Shown: positions 1-8,254 of the stretch, in pieces
Layout: every line of letters starts with the position of its first letter
How positions within the stretch are numbered: position 1 is the first letter of the stretch
Assembly (NCBI RefSeq): GCF_001905145.1
Contig: NZ_LWLB01000001.1
Coordinates: 186,001-250,000, forward strand
Origin: Nocardiopsis sp. TSRI0078
GTDB taxonomy: Bacteria; Actinomycetota; Actinomycetes; Streptosporangiales; Streptosporangiaceae
Direction: 5' to 3'
DNA length: 64,000 nucleotides
Made by a program: the position numbers and the translations under genes
The notes under the pieces: generated by a model
Told to the model about the DNA's origin: nothing
Databases searched by the model: none
The model's input: only the letters and a program-made list of their open reading frames with translations

Positions 1-1
1 C

Positions 2-511
2 CTCCTCGGGCGGGCCGGTCCGCACGACCCCGAGGCGCTGGAGGCGGCGGCCGAGGAGTCCGGGTTCGCCGAGGTGCTGGAGCGGCTGCCCCGGGGGTGG
101 GACACGCCTCTCTCCCGCGGCCGGACCGGGGGCGTGGACCTGTCCGGCGGACAGTGGCAGCAGCTCGTCCTGGCGAGGGCGCTCTACGCGGTGCGCGGCG
201 GGGGCGTTCCGGCGAGCCTGCTGGTCGCCGACGAGCCCACCGCGCACCTGGACGTGCGTACCGAGTTCGCGCTCTTCGAGCGGTTGGCGCGGCGGCGCCG
301 GGAGACGGGGATCGTGTTGGTCTCGCACCGGTTGTCCACGGTCCGGCGGGCCGACCGGATCGTCCTGCTGGACGGTGGCCGCGTCACCGAGACCGGCACG
401 CACGAGGAGCTGGTCGCGCTGGGCGGGCGGTACGCCGGGATGTTCGCCGTCCAGGCGGAGCGCTTCCGGACCGGACCGGCCGGCGCGCGGGGAGGGGAGG
501 GATCCGCGTGA
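2..511 (+). CDS. ABC exporter ATP-binding subunit, C-terminal part (5' end outside window)
   Basis: The reading frame is open from the first bases of the window and ends at TGA 509-511. It encodes the second half of an ABC nucleotide-binding domain: signature motif DLSGGQWQQ, Walker B plus catalytic Glu (LLVADEPTAHLD), and an H-loop region ending SHRLSTVRRADRIVLLDGGR. The N-terminal membrane domain and Walker A lie upstream of the window. The next gene, 100 bp downstream on the same strand, is another half-transporter of the same type, so the two probably form a heterodimeric exporter. Signature motifs with a Trp after LSGGQ/LSEGQ are common in exporters of actinobacterial peptide natural-product clusters. 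That family link is from memory, and the substrate cannot be told from the sequence. Confidence 0.85.
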   Translation, partial: LLGRAGPHDPEALEAAAEESGFAEVLERLPRGWDTPLSRGRTGGVDLSGGQWQQLVLARALYAVRGGGVPASLLVADEPTAHLDVRTEFALFERLARRRRETGIVLVSHRLSTVRRADRIVLLDGGRVTETGTHEELVALGGRYAGMFAVQAERFRTGPAGARGGEGSA

Positions 512-611
512 GTCCTCGTCACGGCTTATACCGCGCGGAGCACGTCCGCCCCGACGGACCCCGCCGTCACACCGCGTCCGAGAACCACGGCCCCGACGAA
601 GGAGGTCCGGC

Positions 612-2420
612 GTGAACCGCCACCTGTCGCTGTGGTGTGAGGTGCTCCGCCTGTCCTGGCGGACCGCCCCGGGCCTGACCGCGGGTGCGTACGCCGCCGT
701 GGCGGTGTCGGTGGCCGCGGTGGCGGCCGTGGGCCTGTCCCTCCGGGCCGCCGTGGACGCGACCGCCCAGGGGGTGGCGGGGACCGCGCTGCTCGGAGCG
801 GCCGGGGTCGCGGGAGCGTACGCGCTGATCCTGGTCCTGCATGACCTGACCGCGGAACTGGTGGGCACGGTCTCGGACCGCACCGGGCGCATGGCGGTCC
901 ACCCGAGGGTGCACCGGGACATCAACGCGGTCCGGGGCCTGGAGCACCTGGAGCGCGGCGACTTCCTGGACCGGGTGAGCCTCGTGCGCCGCTCCACCGG
1001 GCTGATCGCCCGCAGCGGGTGGAACGCGGTCCTGGCGGTGGCCCACGTTCTGAAACTGCTGGTGACGGTGGCGCTGCTGAGTGGTGTGGACCCGGTGCTG
1101 CTGGTGCTGATCCCGCTCGCGGCGGTACCCGTCTGGTGCGACCACCGGGGACAGCGCCTGGTGGAGCGCGCCGAGGTGGAGGGGGCCGAGGCCTACCGGG
1201 TGCAGCAGCACCTGTTCGACACCCTGGTGAGCGCCGCCGGGGGCAGGGAGGTACGGGTGACGGGCGCCGCCGACCGGCTCCTCCGGCTCCGGGCCGGGGC
1301 GTGGCGGGAGGCCGAGCGGGTCCGCTTCCGGGCCAGGGCGTTCGCCGCGCTGTGGACCCTGGCCGGGTGGACGGTGTTCGTCGCCGGGTTCACCGGCGGC
1401 ATCGCGCTGGTGGTCCGTCTGGCCACCGAAGACACAGGCGGTGTCGGTGACCTGGTGTTGACGGTGATGCTGGCGATGAGTCTGCGGCAGACGATGCAGA
1501 GCACGGTGGCCACGGCCGCCGAGGCGACCGGGATGCGGCGCGTCATCGAGCCCTACCTGTGGCTGCGCGACCACGTGCGCGCGGAACGGGGGCGCGGTGC
1601 GGCGGACGGCCCCGCGCCCGACGCCCTGTCCCGGGGGATCGCCCTGGACGGCGTCTCCTTCACCTACCCGGGCACCGGGCGCCCCGCCCTGGACGAGGTG
1701 TCCGTGCTGCTGCCCGCCGGATCGGTGGTGGCGGTGGTCGGCGAGTACGGGTCGGGCAAGACGACCCTGGTCAAGCTGCTGTTGTCCTTCTATGAGCCGG
1801 ACTCCGGGCGTGTCCTGGTGGACGGCCGTGACCTCGGGCGTGTCAGCACCGAGGGGTGGCGGGCCAGGGCCAGCGCGGTCTTCCAGGACTTCGGCCGGTT
1901 CCACACGGTCTTCCGGGAGACCGTGGGGATCGGCGACCTGCCCCGGATCAGGGACCGGGAGGCGTTGCGGGGGGCCGTGCGCGCGGCCGACGCCGGCGCC
2001 CTGCTCGACCGGCTGCCCGACGGGTGGGAGACCCAGCTGGGCCGGGAGCTGGGCGGCACCGACCTGTCCGAGGGGCAGTGGCAGCGGACCGCTCTGGCCC
2101 GTGCGTCGATGCGCGGGGACCCGCTCCTGTTCGTGCTGGACGAGCCGACGGCCTCACTGGACGCGCCCAGCGAGGAGGCGATCTTCCGCAGGTACATGGA
2201 ACGGGCCAGGGCGCACGCGGCCGGGACCGGGGCCGTGACGGTGATCGTGTCGCACCGGTTCTCCACCGTCGCGGGGGCCGACCTGGTCCTGGTGATGGAC
2301 CGGGGCCGGATCGTGGAGTCCGGCACCCACGGGGAGCTGCTGGCCCTGGGCGGCCGTTACGCCGAGCTGTACGGAATCCAGGCCCGCGCGTACGCCCCCG
2401 CCTCCGCTCCCCGGGAGTGA
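612..2420 (+). CDS. ABC transporter half-transporter (membrane domain plus ATPase domain)
   Basis: 602-aa protein starting at GTG 612, chosen because AAGGAGGT (599-606) lies 5 nt upstream; the frame extends further upstream without a ribosome site. The N-terminal half has hydrophobic segments (residues about 20-80, 140-185, 255-300) forming the exporter membrane domain. The C-terminal half is the ATPase: Walker A GEYGSGKTTL, Q-loop VFQDFGRF, signature DLSEGQWQR, Walker B FVLDEPTASLD and H-loop VSHRFST. It should sit in the cytoplasmic membrane and pair with the preceding half-transporter. Position at the window edge prevents naming the cargo. A lanthipeptide-type or other peptide export cluster to the left is an inference. 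Confidence 0.9.
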   Translation: MNRHLSLWCEVLRLSWRTAPGLTAGAYAAVAVSVAAVAAVGLSLRAAVDATAQGVAGTALLGAAGVAGAYALILVLHDLTAELVGTVSDRTGRMAVHPRVHRDINAVRGLEHLERGDFLDRVSLVRRSTGLIARSGWNAVLAVAHVLKLLVTVALLSGVDPVLLVLIPLAAVPVWCDHRGQRLVERAEVEGAEAYRVQQHLFDTLVSAAGGREVRVTGAADRLLRLRAGAWREAERVRFRARAFAALWTLAGWTVFVAGFTGGIALVVRLATEDTGGVGDLVLTVMLAMSLRQTMQSTVATAAEATGMRRVIEPYLWLRDHVRAERGRGAADGPAPDALSRGIALDGVSFTYPGTGRPALDEVSVLLPAGSVVAVVGEYGSGKTTLVKLLLSFYEPDSGRVLVDGRDLGRVSTEGWRARASAVFQDFGRFHTVFRETVGIGDLPRIRDREALRGAVRAADAGALLDRLPDGWETQLGRELGGTDLSEGQWQRTALARASMRGDPLLFVLDEPTASLDAPSEEAIFRRYMERARAHAAGTGAVTVIVSHRFSTVAGADLVLVMDRGRIVESGTHGELLALGGRYAELYGIQARAYAPASAPRE

Positions 2421-2477
2421 GGCGCCGCCCCCGGAATACCTGTTCGCGGAACACACCAAAATCTGTAGTGGCCAATG

Positions 2478-2506
2478 TAGACATGCGCGTGCGGCACTGC
2501 TAGATT
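2478..2506 (+). promoter_or_regulatory. Sigma70-type promoter upstream of the structured leader
   Basis: TAGACA (2478-2483) and TAGATT (2501-2506) are separated by exactly 17 bp, a good -35/-10 pair for a high-GC actinomycete. Transcription would start near 2513 and run into the 450-nt region without a clear ORF before the MerR-type gene. Read by eye; not confirmed by transcript data. Confidence 0.5.
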
Positions 2507-2512
2507 TCCTGT

Positions 2513-2968
2513 CGTAGTCACAGAGATCCAGGAGTTGGACCACCGGATACGCCGGTGGGGAGCAGTACCGCGGGAACGGTTCTCCGCCCGTACGGGGAGG
2601 GCCGCGCAGCAACAGCAGGTGCAGTGGCAAGCAGGTCGGCTCGACCGGCGCACACGTGCTTCAAGGTGCCGGGGGCCGGTAGGACCGCAGTACGGCGGTA
2701 CCGGTGTCCCGCCCGCACGGGGGACGCCGCAGCAGTGAGAAGTGCACGGAGATGAGATCGAGAGGAGCAGATGCCATCAGGATCGCCCGGGTGTGGGGAT
2801 AGACCGCTCGGGTACCGCAGGCCCCGGTTCGGAAGAAGGTGGTCCACGGTCACACAACCGCGATCCCCGCGTTCCCGTCCCAGCTCGACCTCGGGAAGCG
2901 GAAGACCGGCAGCGGCCGGTAGATGGTGTTGAAACTCTCGGGCCCCAGCGCCGTTCGGCGCTGGGGCC
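2513..2968 (+). ncRNA. Candidate structured leader or independent ncRNA upstream of the MerR-type gene
   Basis: About 455 nt between a promoter and a terminator-like hairpin hold no convincing ORF but many complementary segments. CCACCGG/CCGGTGG forms a hairpin at 2540-2558. TGGACCACC (2536-2544) is perfectly complementary to GGTGGTCCA (2838-2846), which would close a domain of about 310 nt. Two related hairpin blocks recur: TCCGCCCGTACGGGGAG... and GTCCCGCCCGCACGGGGGAC..., each followed by a GCAGCA(A)-type stretch. It could be a cis-acting leader that attenuates the regulator, or a free-standing abundant RNA; actinobacterial Ms1/6S-like RNAs of similar size are a comparison only. I could not match it to a known RNA family. 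Confidence 0.4.
2941..2968 (+). terminator. 12-bp stem hairpin, terminator-like, 34 bp before the MerR-type start
   Basis: GGCCCCAGCGCC / GGCGCTGGGGCC are perfect 12-bp arms around a GTTC loop. No U-tract follows, which is usual for high-GC actinobacterial terminators. It could end the upstream RNA or act as an attenuator controlling readthrough into the regulator gene. Confidence 0.6.
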
Positions 2969-3001
2969 CTCGGCGTGCGACCAGGAGAGAAAGAGAAACG
3001 C

Positions 3002-3352
3002 TTGTCCCGTCCCGAAGCCGAAGACCGGTTCGACGATGACGACTACCCCGCCTACACCATGGGCCGCGCCGCGGAGATGATCGGCACCACGCCGGCGTTC
3101 CTGCGCGCCCTCGGCGACGCCCGGCTGATCGAGCCCCGGCGCTCGGCAGGCGGCCACCGGCGCTACTCCCGCTACCAGCTGAGGATCGCCGCCCGCGCCC
3201 GCGAGCTCGTGGACGAGGGCACCCCGATCGAGGCCGCCTGCAGGATCATCATCCTGGAGGACCAGCTGGAGGAGGCGCTGAGGATCAACGAGGAGCTCCG
3301 CGCCTCCGACTCCGGCTCCACCTCACGGACCGACGGACGGTCGTCGCCGTGA
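3002..3352 (+). CDS. Small MerR-type HTH transcriptional regulator
   Basis: 116-aa protein starting at TTG 3002; AGGAG at 2983-2987 makes the in-frame GTG at 2975 impossible for ribosome loading, although the spacing to TTG is long. After an acidic N-terminus (RFDDDDYPAYTMG) comes a MerR-type winged helix-turn-helix (about residues 20-60: MGRAAEMIGTTPAFLRALGDARLI, then SAGGHRRYSRYQ) and a short helical dimerisation tail rich in Glu. It lacks an effector domain and metal-binding Cys, so it is a stand-alone DNA-binding MerR-like factor. Its long structured leader suggests RNA-level control. Confidence 0.8.
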   Translation: MSRPEAEDRFDDDDYPAYTMGRAAEMIGTTPAFLRALGDARLIEPRRSAGGHRRYSRYQLRIAARARELVDEGTPIEAACRIIILEDQLEEALRINEELRASDSGSTSRTDGRSSP

Positions 3353-3404
3353 GGCCTTCCGGTGGCTCGGAGCACAGCGTGCGGGTGCCAGGCGAGCGGA
3401 AGTT

Positions 3405-3442
3405 CGCCCACTGAGCAATCCGAGCAACACGCCCAGTGGGCG
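3405..3442. terminator. Inverted repeat between convergent MerR-type gene and msrA
   Basis: CGCCCACTG (3405-3413) and CAGTGGGCG (3434-3442) are perfect 9-bp arms around a 20-nt loop. It sits between two convergent genes and may terminate either transcript. Confidence 0.35.
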
Positions 3443-3558
3443 ATCACCCAGTCGATGGCCCGACCATCACTCAGCCATCATTCGAACGTGCGCGGGCGCA
3501 CTCGCACGTGTGCTGCCGTACCACTCGACCAGGCGTCCCCGGCCCCGGCCCGCCGCGG

Positions 3559-4221
3559 TCACTCCGTGGAGGCCACACCGATCGGGCAGCTGGCGCCGGT
3601 ACCGCCGATCCCGCAGTAGCCACCCGGGTTCTTGGCGTCCGACAGGTACTGCTGATGGTAGTCCTCGGCGAAGTAGAACTCCTTGAGCGGCGCGATCTCG
3701 GTGGTGATCGGCCCGTAGCCCGCCCCGGTCAGTACCGGCTGGAAGGCGTCGCGGCTGGCCTCGGCCGCGGCCCGCTGGGCGTCGTCGTGGTACAGGACCG
3801 CCGACCTGTACTGGGTGCCGATGTCGTTGCCCTGGCCCATCCCCTGGGTGGGGTCGTGGCCCTCCCAGAAGACCTTGAGGATCTCCGTGTACGAGATGCG
3901 CTCGGGGTCGAACACCACGCGCACCGCCTCGGTGTGGCCGGTCAGGCCCGAGCACACCTCCTCGTAGGTGGGGTTGGGCGTGTAGCCGCCCGCGTAGCCC
4001 ACCGCGGTCGTGATGATGCCCCGTTCCGCCCCCAGGCGCCAGAACATGCGCTCGGCGCCCCAGAAGCAGCCCATCGCCACGTCGGCGATCTGGCTGCCCT
4101 CCGGGTAGGGCGGCGTGAGCCTGGTGCCGAGGACGGTGTGCCTGCCCGGCTCCGGCAGCGGGGTGTCGCGGCCGGGAAGGGCGCGGGCTGGGTCGACCAT
4201 GGTCGTCTTTGTCCCGAACAT
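3559..4221 (-). CDS. msrA: Peptide methionine-S-sulfoxide reductase MsrA
   Basis: 220-aa cytoplasmic enzyme that reduces the S-epimer of methionine sulfoxide in proteins using thioredoxin. The catalytic motif GCFWGAE is at residues 51-57 with nucleophilic Cys52, followed by the conserved GYAGG and [13 protein letters not shown] segments. The C-terminal [15 protein letters not shown] carries the two resolving cysteines. Start ATG 4221 keeps the N-terminal extension typical of actinobacterial MsrA; ATG 4200 is an alternative. It is convergent with the MerR-type gene and divergent from the RarD-like transporter, so it is probably monocistronic. Confidence 0.95.
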   Translation of the reverse strand: MFGTKTTMVDPARALPGRDTPLPEPGRHTVLGTRLTPPYPEGSQIADVAMGCFWGAERMFWRLGAERGIITTAVGYAGGYTPNPTYEEVCSGLTGHTEAVRVVFDPERISYTEILKVFWEGHDPTQGMGQGNDIGTQYRSAVLYHDDAQRAAAEASRDAFQPVLTGAGYGPITTEIAPLKEFYFAEDYHQQYLSDAKNPGGYCGIGGTGASCPIGVASTE

Positions 4222-4338
4222 GTGTCCAGGGTATCCACGGGAGGAACGCTGCGCACGGGTTCCGCCGGACTGTGTGGACGGCCGGACCCGGGCGGAAAGG
4301 GGGAGACACGCCGGACAATTCGTCCTACCATTGCGGGC

Positions 4339-5397
4339 GTGCCCGAATCCAACCGTGGCGTCGCCCTCGGGGCCCTCGCCTTCCTCCTGTGGGGCATCGC
4401 GGCCCTGTACTGGCCCCTCCTGTCCGCCGCCGAGCCCAGCGAGATCCTCGCCCACCGCATGGTGTGGTCCCTGCTCGCGATGTGCGTCTTCCTCTTCCTG
4501 GCCCGCCGGGGCTGGTCCTGGCTCCCGGCGGTGGTGCGCAGCCCCAGGCGGCTGCTGCCGGTCGCCGCGGCGGCGGTCCTGATCTCCCTCAACTGGTGGG
4601 GGTTCATCTTCTCGGTCTCCATCGAGCAGACCCTCCAGGCCTCGCTCGCGTACTTCATCAACCCTCTGATGTCGGTGTGCCTCGGGGTGGTGTTCTTCTC
4701 CGAGCGCCTGCGGGCGGCACAGTGGGTGGCGGTCGGACTGGGCACCCTGGCCGTCCTCGTGATGGCCGTCGGCTACGGCGTGACCCCCTGGCTGTCCCTG
4801 CTCATGGCCTCCTCCTTCGCCGCCTACGGCGCGGTGAAGAAGTACGTGGACCTGGACGGCATGCAGAGCCTGACCGTCGAGACCCTGGTGATGTTCCTGC
4901 CCGCGCTGGGCTTCGTGGTCTATCTGGAGGCCGCGGGGTCGAGCAGCGCGTTCTCGGTCTCGCCCGCCCACACCGCCCTCCTGGTCGGCGGCGGCTTCGT
5001 GACCGCCCTTCCGCTGCTGCTGTTCGGCATGGCCACCCGCAAGGTCCCCCTGAGCGTCATCGGCATGCTCCAGTACATCGCCCCGAGCATCATGTTCTTC
5101 GTCGGCTGGCTCGTCCAGGACGAGGAGATGCCGCTCGCCCGCTGGCTGGGGTTCTCGCTGGTGTGGCTGGCCCTGTGCGTGTTCGCCTTCGACCAGGTGC
5201 GCGGCGCCCGGTCCCGCCGCGCGTCCCGGGCCCGACCCCGGGACGACGGACCGCTCGAGGCGGCCGAGATGACCGGGACGGCCGAGTCGGCCGGGGCGGG
5301 CGAGTCGGCCGGGGCGGGCGACGGCGGATCCGAGGCGAGGACGCCTCCCCGGCGGCCCCTCTCCGAGGGTCCGGCACGACCGGACCCCGCGGACTGA
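4339..5397 (+). CDS. rarD: RarD-type EamA/DMT family transporter
   Basis: 352-aa inner-membrane protein with about ten hydrophobic helices in two EamA-like halves. It begins [28 protein letters not shown], with the characteristic [12 protein letters not shown] and [12 protein letters not shown] segments of the RarD/chloramphenicol-sensitive branch. Start GTG 4339 is where the protein becomes RarD-like. The last 65 residues are a hydrophilic tail with [16 protein letters not shown] repeats, not part of the transporter fold. Substrate is unknown; family members are drug/metabolite exporters or permeases. Confidence 0.85.
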   Translation: MPESNRGVALGALAFLLWGIAALYWPLLSAAEPSEILAHRMVWSLLAMCVFLFLARRGWSWLPAVVRSPRRLLPVAAAAVLISLNWWGFIFSVSIEQTLQASLAYFINPLMSVCLGVVFFSERLRAAQWVAVGLGTLAVLVMAVGYGVTPWLSLLMASSFAAYGAVKKYVDLDGMQSLTVETLVMFLPALGFVVYLEAAGSSSAFSVSPAHTALLVGGGFVTALPLLLFGMATRKVPLSVIGMLQYIAPSIMFFVGWLVQDEEMPLARWLGFSLVWLALCVFAFDQVRGARSRRASRARPRDDGPLEAAEMTGTAESAGAGESAGAGDGGSEARTPPRRPLSEGPARPDPAD

Positions 5398-5537
5398 CCC
5401 CGGCTTCCCGGTCGCGATTCCGGCTTCCCGGTTTCGGAAAAACCAAACTACCCTCTGTGACTCTATGCTAACGTCAGGTCGCGGGCCGGGGGTCACTCCC
5501 GGCCCCGACCAGGCCGCACGTCCCGGAGGGCCCCTCC

Positions 5538-6548
5538 ATGCCTCGCACCAGCCGAACGGCAGGCGCCACGCGCGCCGCCGCGGCCGTGTGCCCGCAGGCG
5601 CCCTCCCTGCTCCTCCTGCCGCTGGTGGTCGGTGCCGTCCTCGTCGGCCTGTGGCTGCTCGGCGCCGCCCCCGCCTCCGCTGAGGAGGATCCGGCCGACG
5701 ACGGTCCGGGAAGCAGCAGTGTCCTCCCCGGCGACCCGACCGGTACCGGTTCACCGGTCCACGGCTCCCTCGGGGGCGGCCCGCCGGAAGGCGGCGTCCC
5801 GGACGGCGCGTCCCCGCAGGACGGCGCCCCGGCCGGCAGGACCCCGGTCGGGGGATCCCTCGGCCTGCGGGGCCCTGACGGCGGCTCCCTCGGCCTGCGG
5901 GACTCCGCCGCCCTGGAGGGCGTGCTCCCCGGCGAGGTCGCCGAACCGGTCGCCTCCACCCTGGGGAGCGTCCACCACCGCCTGGAGGCGGGCGCCGAGC
6001 GCACCGCCGCCGGGACCGCCGCCGTCCTGCCCGAGACCGCCTGGAGGGTGGGCGAGGTCGGCGAGGGGGCCCGCCGGGTGATCCGTGAGCTCGACCGGAC
6101 GGGCGGCACCGTCGAGAGCGCCCTCGCCCCGGTGGCACGGACCACCGCCGAGCCCTCCGCCGCCCCGGCCCGGAACGGCGGCTCCGACACCGGTCGGCGC
6201 CCGGACGGGCACGAGCGGTCGGGGGACGCCGCCACGGAGCACGGCACCGACCGGGACCACTCCCCCAGTGCCGTCTTCGGCACCTTCCCCGCGGCCGCCC
6301 CCTCCACCCCCTCGGACGATTCCGCGGAGGCAGGCTCCGGCGCCCCGGCACCCGCGCCCCCCGCCGGCCAGCTGACCACCGGCTCTAACGCGCCCGGAGC
6401 GGGCCCCGCCCCCGCATCCGGCGTCGCGGGCTACCTCACCGCCGCGCCCGTCACCGCGCCCGCCTCCGGGGCGGTGCCGCTCGCCGCCCACGCCCTGCAC
6501 CCCGTGCCGGGCGGCCCGAGCGACGACCCCACCGTCTCCCCCGACTAG
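5538..6548 (+). CDS. Secreted low-complexity protein of unknown function
   Basis: 336 aa from ATG 5538, with GGAGG (5524-5528) nine bases upstream. The N-terminus is a clear signal peptide: basic start, hydrophobic [18 protein letters not shown] and a likely cleavage site after APASA. The mature part is rich in Gly, Pro, Asp, Ala and Thr and begins with short GG-P-D repeats. A more ordered Ala/Glu/Arg-rich helical stretch (about residues 135-195) follows, then a disordered Pro/Ala tail. There are no catalytic motifs, Cys residues in the mature part, LPXTG signal or clear C-terminal anchor. The next gene encodes another secreted protein of similar composition; a shared cell-surface role is possible but unproven. 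Confidence 0.75.
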   Translation: MPRTSRTAGATRAAAAVCPQAPSLLLLPLVVGAVLVGLWLLGAAPASAEEDPADDGPGSSSVLPGDPTGTGSPVHGSLGGGPPEGGVPDGASPQDGAPAGRTPVGGSLGLRGPDGGSLGLRDSAALEGVLPGEVAEPVASTLGSVHHRLEAGAERTAAGTAAVLPETAWRVGEVGEGARRVIRELDRTGGTVESALAPVARTTAEPSAAPARNGGSDTGRRPDGHERSGDAATEHGTDRDHSPSAVFGTFPAAAPSTPSDDSAEAGSGAPAPAPPAGQLTTGSNAPGAGPAPASGVAGYLTAAPVTAPASGAVPLAAHALHPVPGGPSDDPTVSPD

Positions 6549-6632
6549 GGCGGGTCCTCACCGCGCGGCCCCTGTCCGCGCACGGACCCGTTCCCAGCCA
6601 CGGCCTCCTCCGCGCCGCGTCCTTCTGGGAGT

Positions 6633-6676
6633 TGACGTGAGTCCCGTGCCCTTCGCCGTTCACGGAACTCACGTCA
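6633..6676. repeat. 16-bp imperfect inverted repeat between the two secreted-protein genes
   Basis: TGACGTGAGT (6633-6642) is perfectly repeated inverted as ACTCACGTCA (6667-6676). Pairing continues inward after one mismatch (CCGTG with CACGG), leaving a 12-nt loop. It lies 100 bp upstream of the second secreted-protein start and could be a terminator for the first gene or an operator for the second. Confidence 0.55.
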
Positions 6677-6776
6677 GCCGGTGGTCCGCCCCGGCCCAGG
6701 CCGACCGCGCCCCACGCGCACGGCCGCCCCGTATCCGCTGATCCAGATCCGGACCGCACCTTTCGGAAGGAAACCC

Positions 6777-8042
6777 ATGACCCAGTCCACGCGCATCCAC
6801 GCACGAACCGTCCTCCTCACCGCGGGAACGGCGGGCTTCGTCGCCCTCGGTTCCGGGGTGGCGGGCGCCGAGGCGCTCACCTCCCCCGTCCACGAGATCG
6901 CGCCCGTCGTCGAGCGGGCGCTCGTGGAGGGCGTCGCCCCCACCGTGAACAGCCTGGCCCCCGAGGGCGTCGGGCCTGTCGCGGACAGCGCGCTGTCGGA
7001 ACTGCAGGAGACCGCGCACAACCCCGACAAGCCCGCGCCCGACCTGTCCGCGCCGCTGCCCGAGGGCGAGGCCCTGCGCACCCCGGTCGGCGACCTGCCC
7101 AACCCGACCTCCGAGCTCGCCGACACCGTCTCCGGGGCCCAGGACGCCACCGGCCTGGACGGCGACCCCCACGACACCGTCGGCCACGACCTCGGCAGGG
7201 CCCTCGAACACCGCGGTCAGCGGGCGGGTGCCGCCGTGGAGGACACGGCCACCCGGGCCGGTTCGCGCGTCGAGGAGACCGCCGTGGAGGTGCTGCCCCA
7301 CACCGTGGAGTCCGTCTACGGGCTGCGTGAGCAGGTGGACCTGCCCAGGGTCGGCCAGGTCGTCCAGCTGCCGGACACCTCCGGCCTGCCCTCGCTGGCC
7401 GGCGTCCTCGGCTCGGCCGACTCCGCCACCGTGCGGCAGAGCGCGGCCGCGCCCGCCGTCCCCAACATGTGGGACCTCGCCTACGCCTTCGGCCTGGAGG
7501 CGCCGGGCGGCGTCCAGGACGTCATGGCGGCCGCCCCGGTGACCGACGACGACTACGTGGGCCTCGGTGAGGAGGGGGTGCTCGGCATGGTCGGGCAGCG
7601 CAACCTCGACGAGCGGATCACCGCCGTCCCGCAGTCCTCTCCGAGCACGCCCGGCCTCGGGGACCTGACCGGAGCCGCCCTGTCCGGCGACGCCCCGACC
7701 GCCGAGCTGGAGCCCCTCAACGTGGAGGGCCCCCTGGCCGACTCCGGGTTGCCCCGCCTCTCCGGCACCGGCCTGCCCGTCGTCGACGACACGGTCGACG
7801 CCACCCTGCCGCAGCTCGCCGACACCGGTCTGCCCCAGGTCGCCGAGGGCGTCGACACCCGGACCGCCGAGGACCTGGTCAACGAGCTCGGCCGGGGCAC
7901 GGACCTGCTGAACGAGCTGGACACCAGCGACCTGGTGTCCATCGAGGGGGGCACCGTCCCGCAGGAGACCCCCGGGGGCATGACCCAGCACCCGACCTTC
8001 ATGGACCTGCCCGGGTCCGAGGCCCTGCCCGTCGTGAGCTAG
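6777..8042 (+). CDS. Secreted protein of unknown function, helical and acidic
   Basis: 421 aa from ATG 6777, preceded by GGAAGGAAA about 5 nt upstream. A Sec signal peptide is visible (RTVLLTAGTAGFVALGSGVAGAEA, cleavage near AGAEA). The mature chain is acidic, Cys-free and built of short Val/Leu/Glu/Ala-rich amphipathic segments broken by Pro and Gly, such as LPDTSGLPSLAGV and LADTGLPQVAEGV. The latter pattern recurs several times as a loose D-TGLP motif between residues about 215 and 380. No enzyme motif, membrane anchor or sorting signal is seen. It shares export, composition and orientation with the gene upstream; relatedness beyond composition could not be shown by eye. Confidence 0.75.
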   Translation: MTQSTRIHARTVLLTAGTAGFVALGSGVAGAEALTSPVHEIAPVVERALVEGVAPTVNSLAPEGVGPVADSALSELQETAHNPDKPAPDLSAPLPEGEALRTPVGDLPNPTSELADTVSGAQDATGLDGDPHDTVGHDLGRALEHRGQRAGAAVEDTATRAGSRVEETAVEVLPHTVESVYGLREQVDLPRVGQVVQLPDTSGLPSLAGVLGSADSATVRQSAAAPAVPNMWDLAYAFGLEAPGGVQDVMAAAPVTDDDYVGLGEEGVLGMVGQRNLDERITAVPQSSPSTPGLGDLTGAALSGDAPTAELEPLNVEGPLADSGLPRLSGTGLPVVDDTVDATLPQLADTGLPQVAEGVDTRTAEDLVNELGRGTDLLNELDTSDLVSIEGGTVPQETPGGMTQHPTFMDLPGSEALPVVS

Positions 8043-8181
8043 CGCACGGCGAGAAGCACCACGGGTGTGACGTGAGGGGGTTCCCTCCCCGTCGATCCCG
8101 CTCTCGGCCCCACCGCGGGACACCGGGAGCAGGATCGTCCCAGGCGGGCGTCCACGGAGGGTGAGAACCCGCGACATGGCG

Positions 8182-8210
8182 ACGGCGCCGTCCCGATGGG
8201 GCGGCGCCGT
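8182..8210. terminator. 13-bp hairpin between convergent genes
   Basis: ACGGCGCCGTCCC pairs with GGGGCGGCGCCGT (one G-T pair) around a GAT loop and is followed by TTCTCGT. It lies between the secreted-protein gene and the polyprenyl synthase gene, which converge, so it can serve as a bidirectional terminator. Confidence 0.65.
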
Positions 8211-8254
8211 TCTCGTGTCCCTGTCGCGGACCGTGCCCGCGAACGGTGGTCCGG

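Noticed and set aside
2561..2600. AGTACCGCGGGAAC as a T-box (tRNA-sensing) element
   Set aside because: No specifier domain or terminator/antiterminator pairing around it, and the downstream gene is a regulator, not an amino-acid or tRNA synthetase gene.
3559..6351. Very long open frame on the minus strand covering msrA, the RarD-like gene and part of the secreted-protein gene
   Set aside because: Only the first 220 residues (msrA) are protein-like; the rest is Arg/Gly/Pro-rich antisense of real genes, a common effect of high GC content.
8061..8080. GTGTGACGTGAGG as another copy of the 6633 inverted-repeat arm
   Set aside because: Only nine bases match and no inverted partner follows, so it is likely chance.
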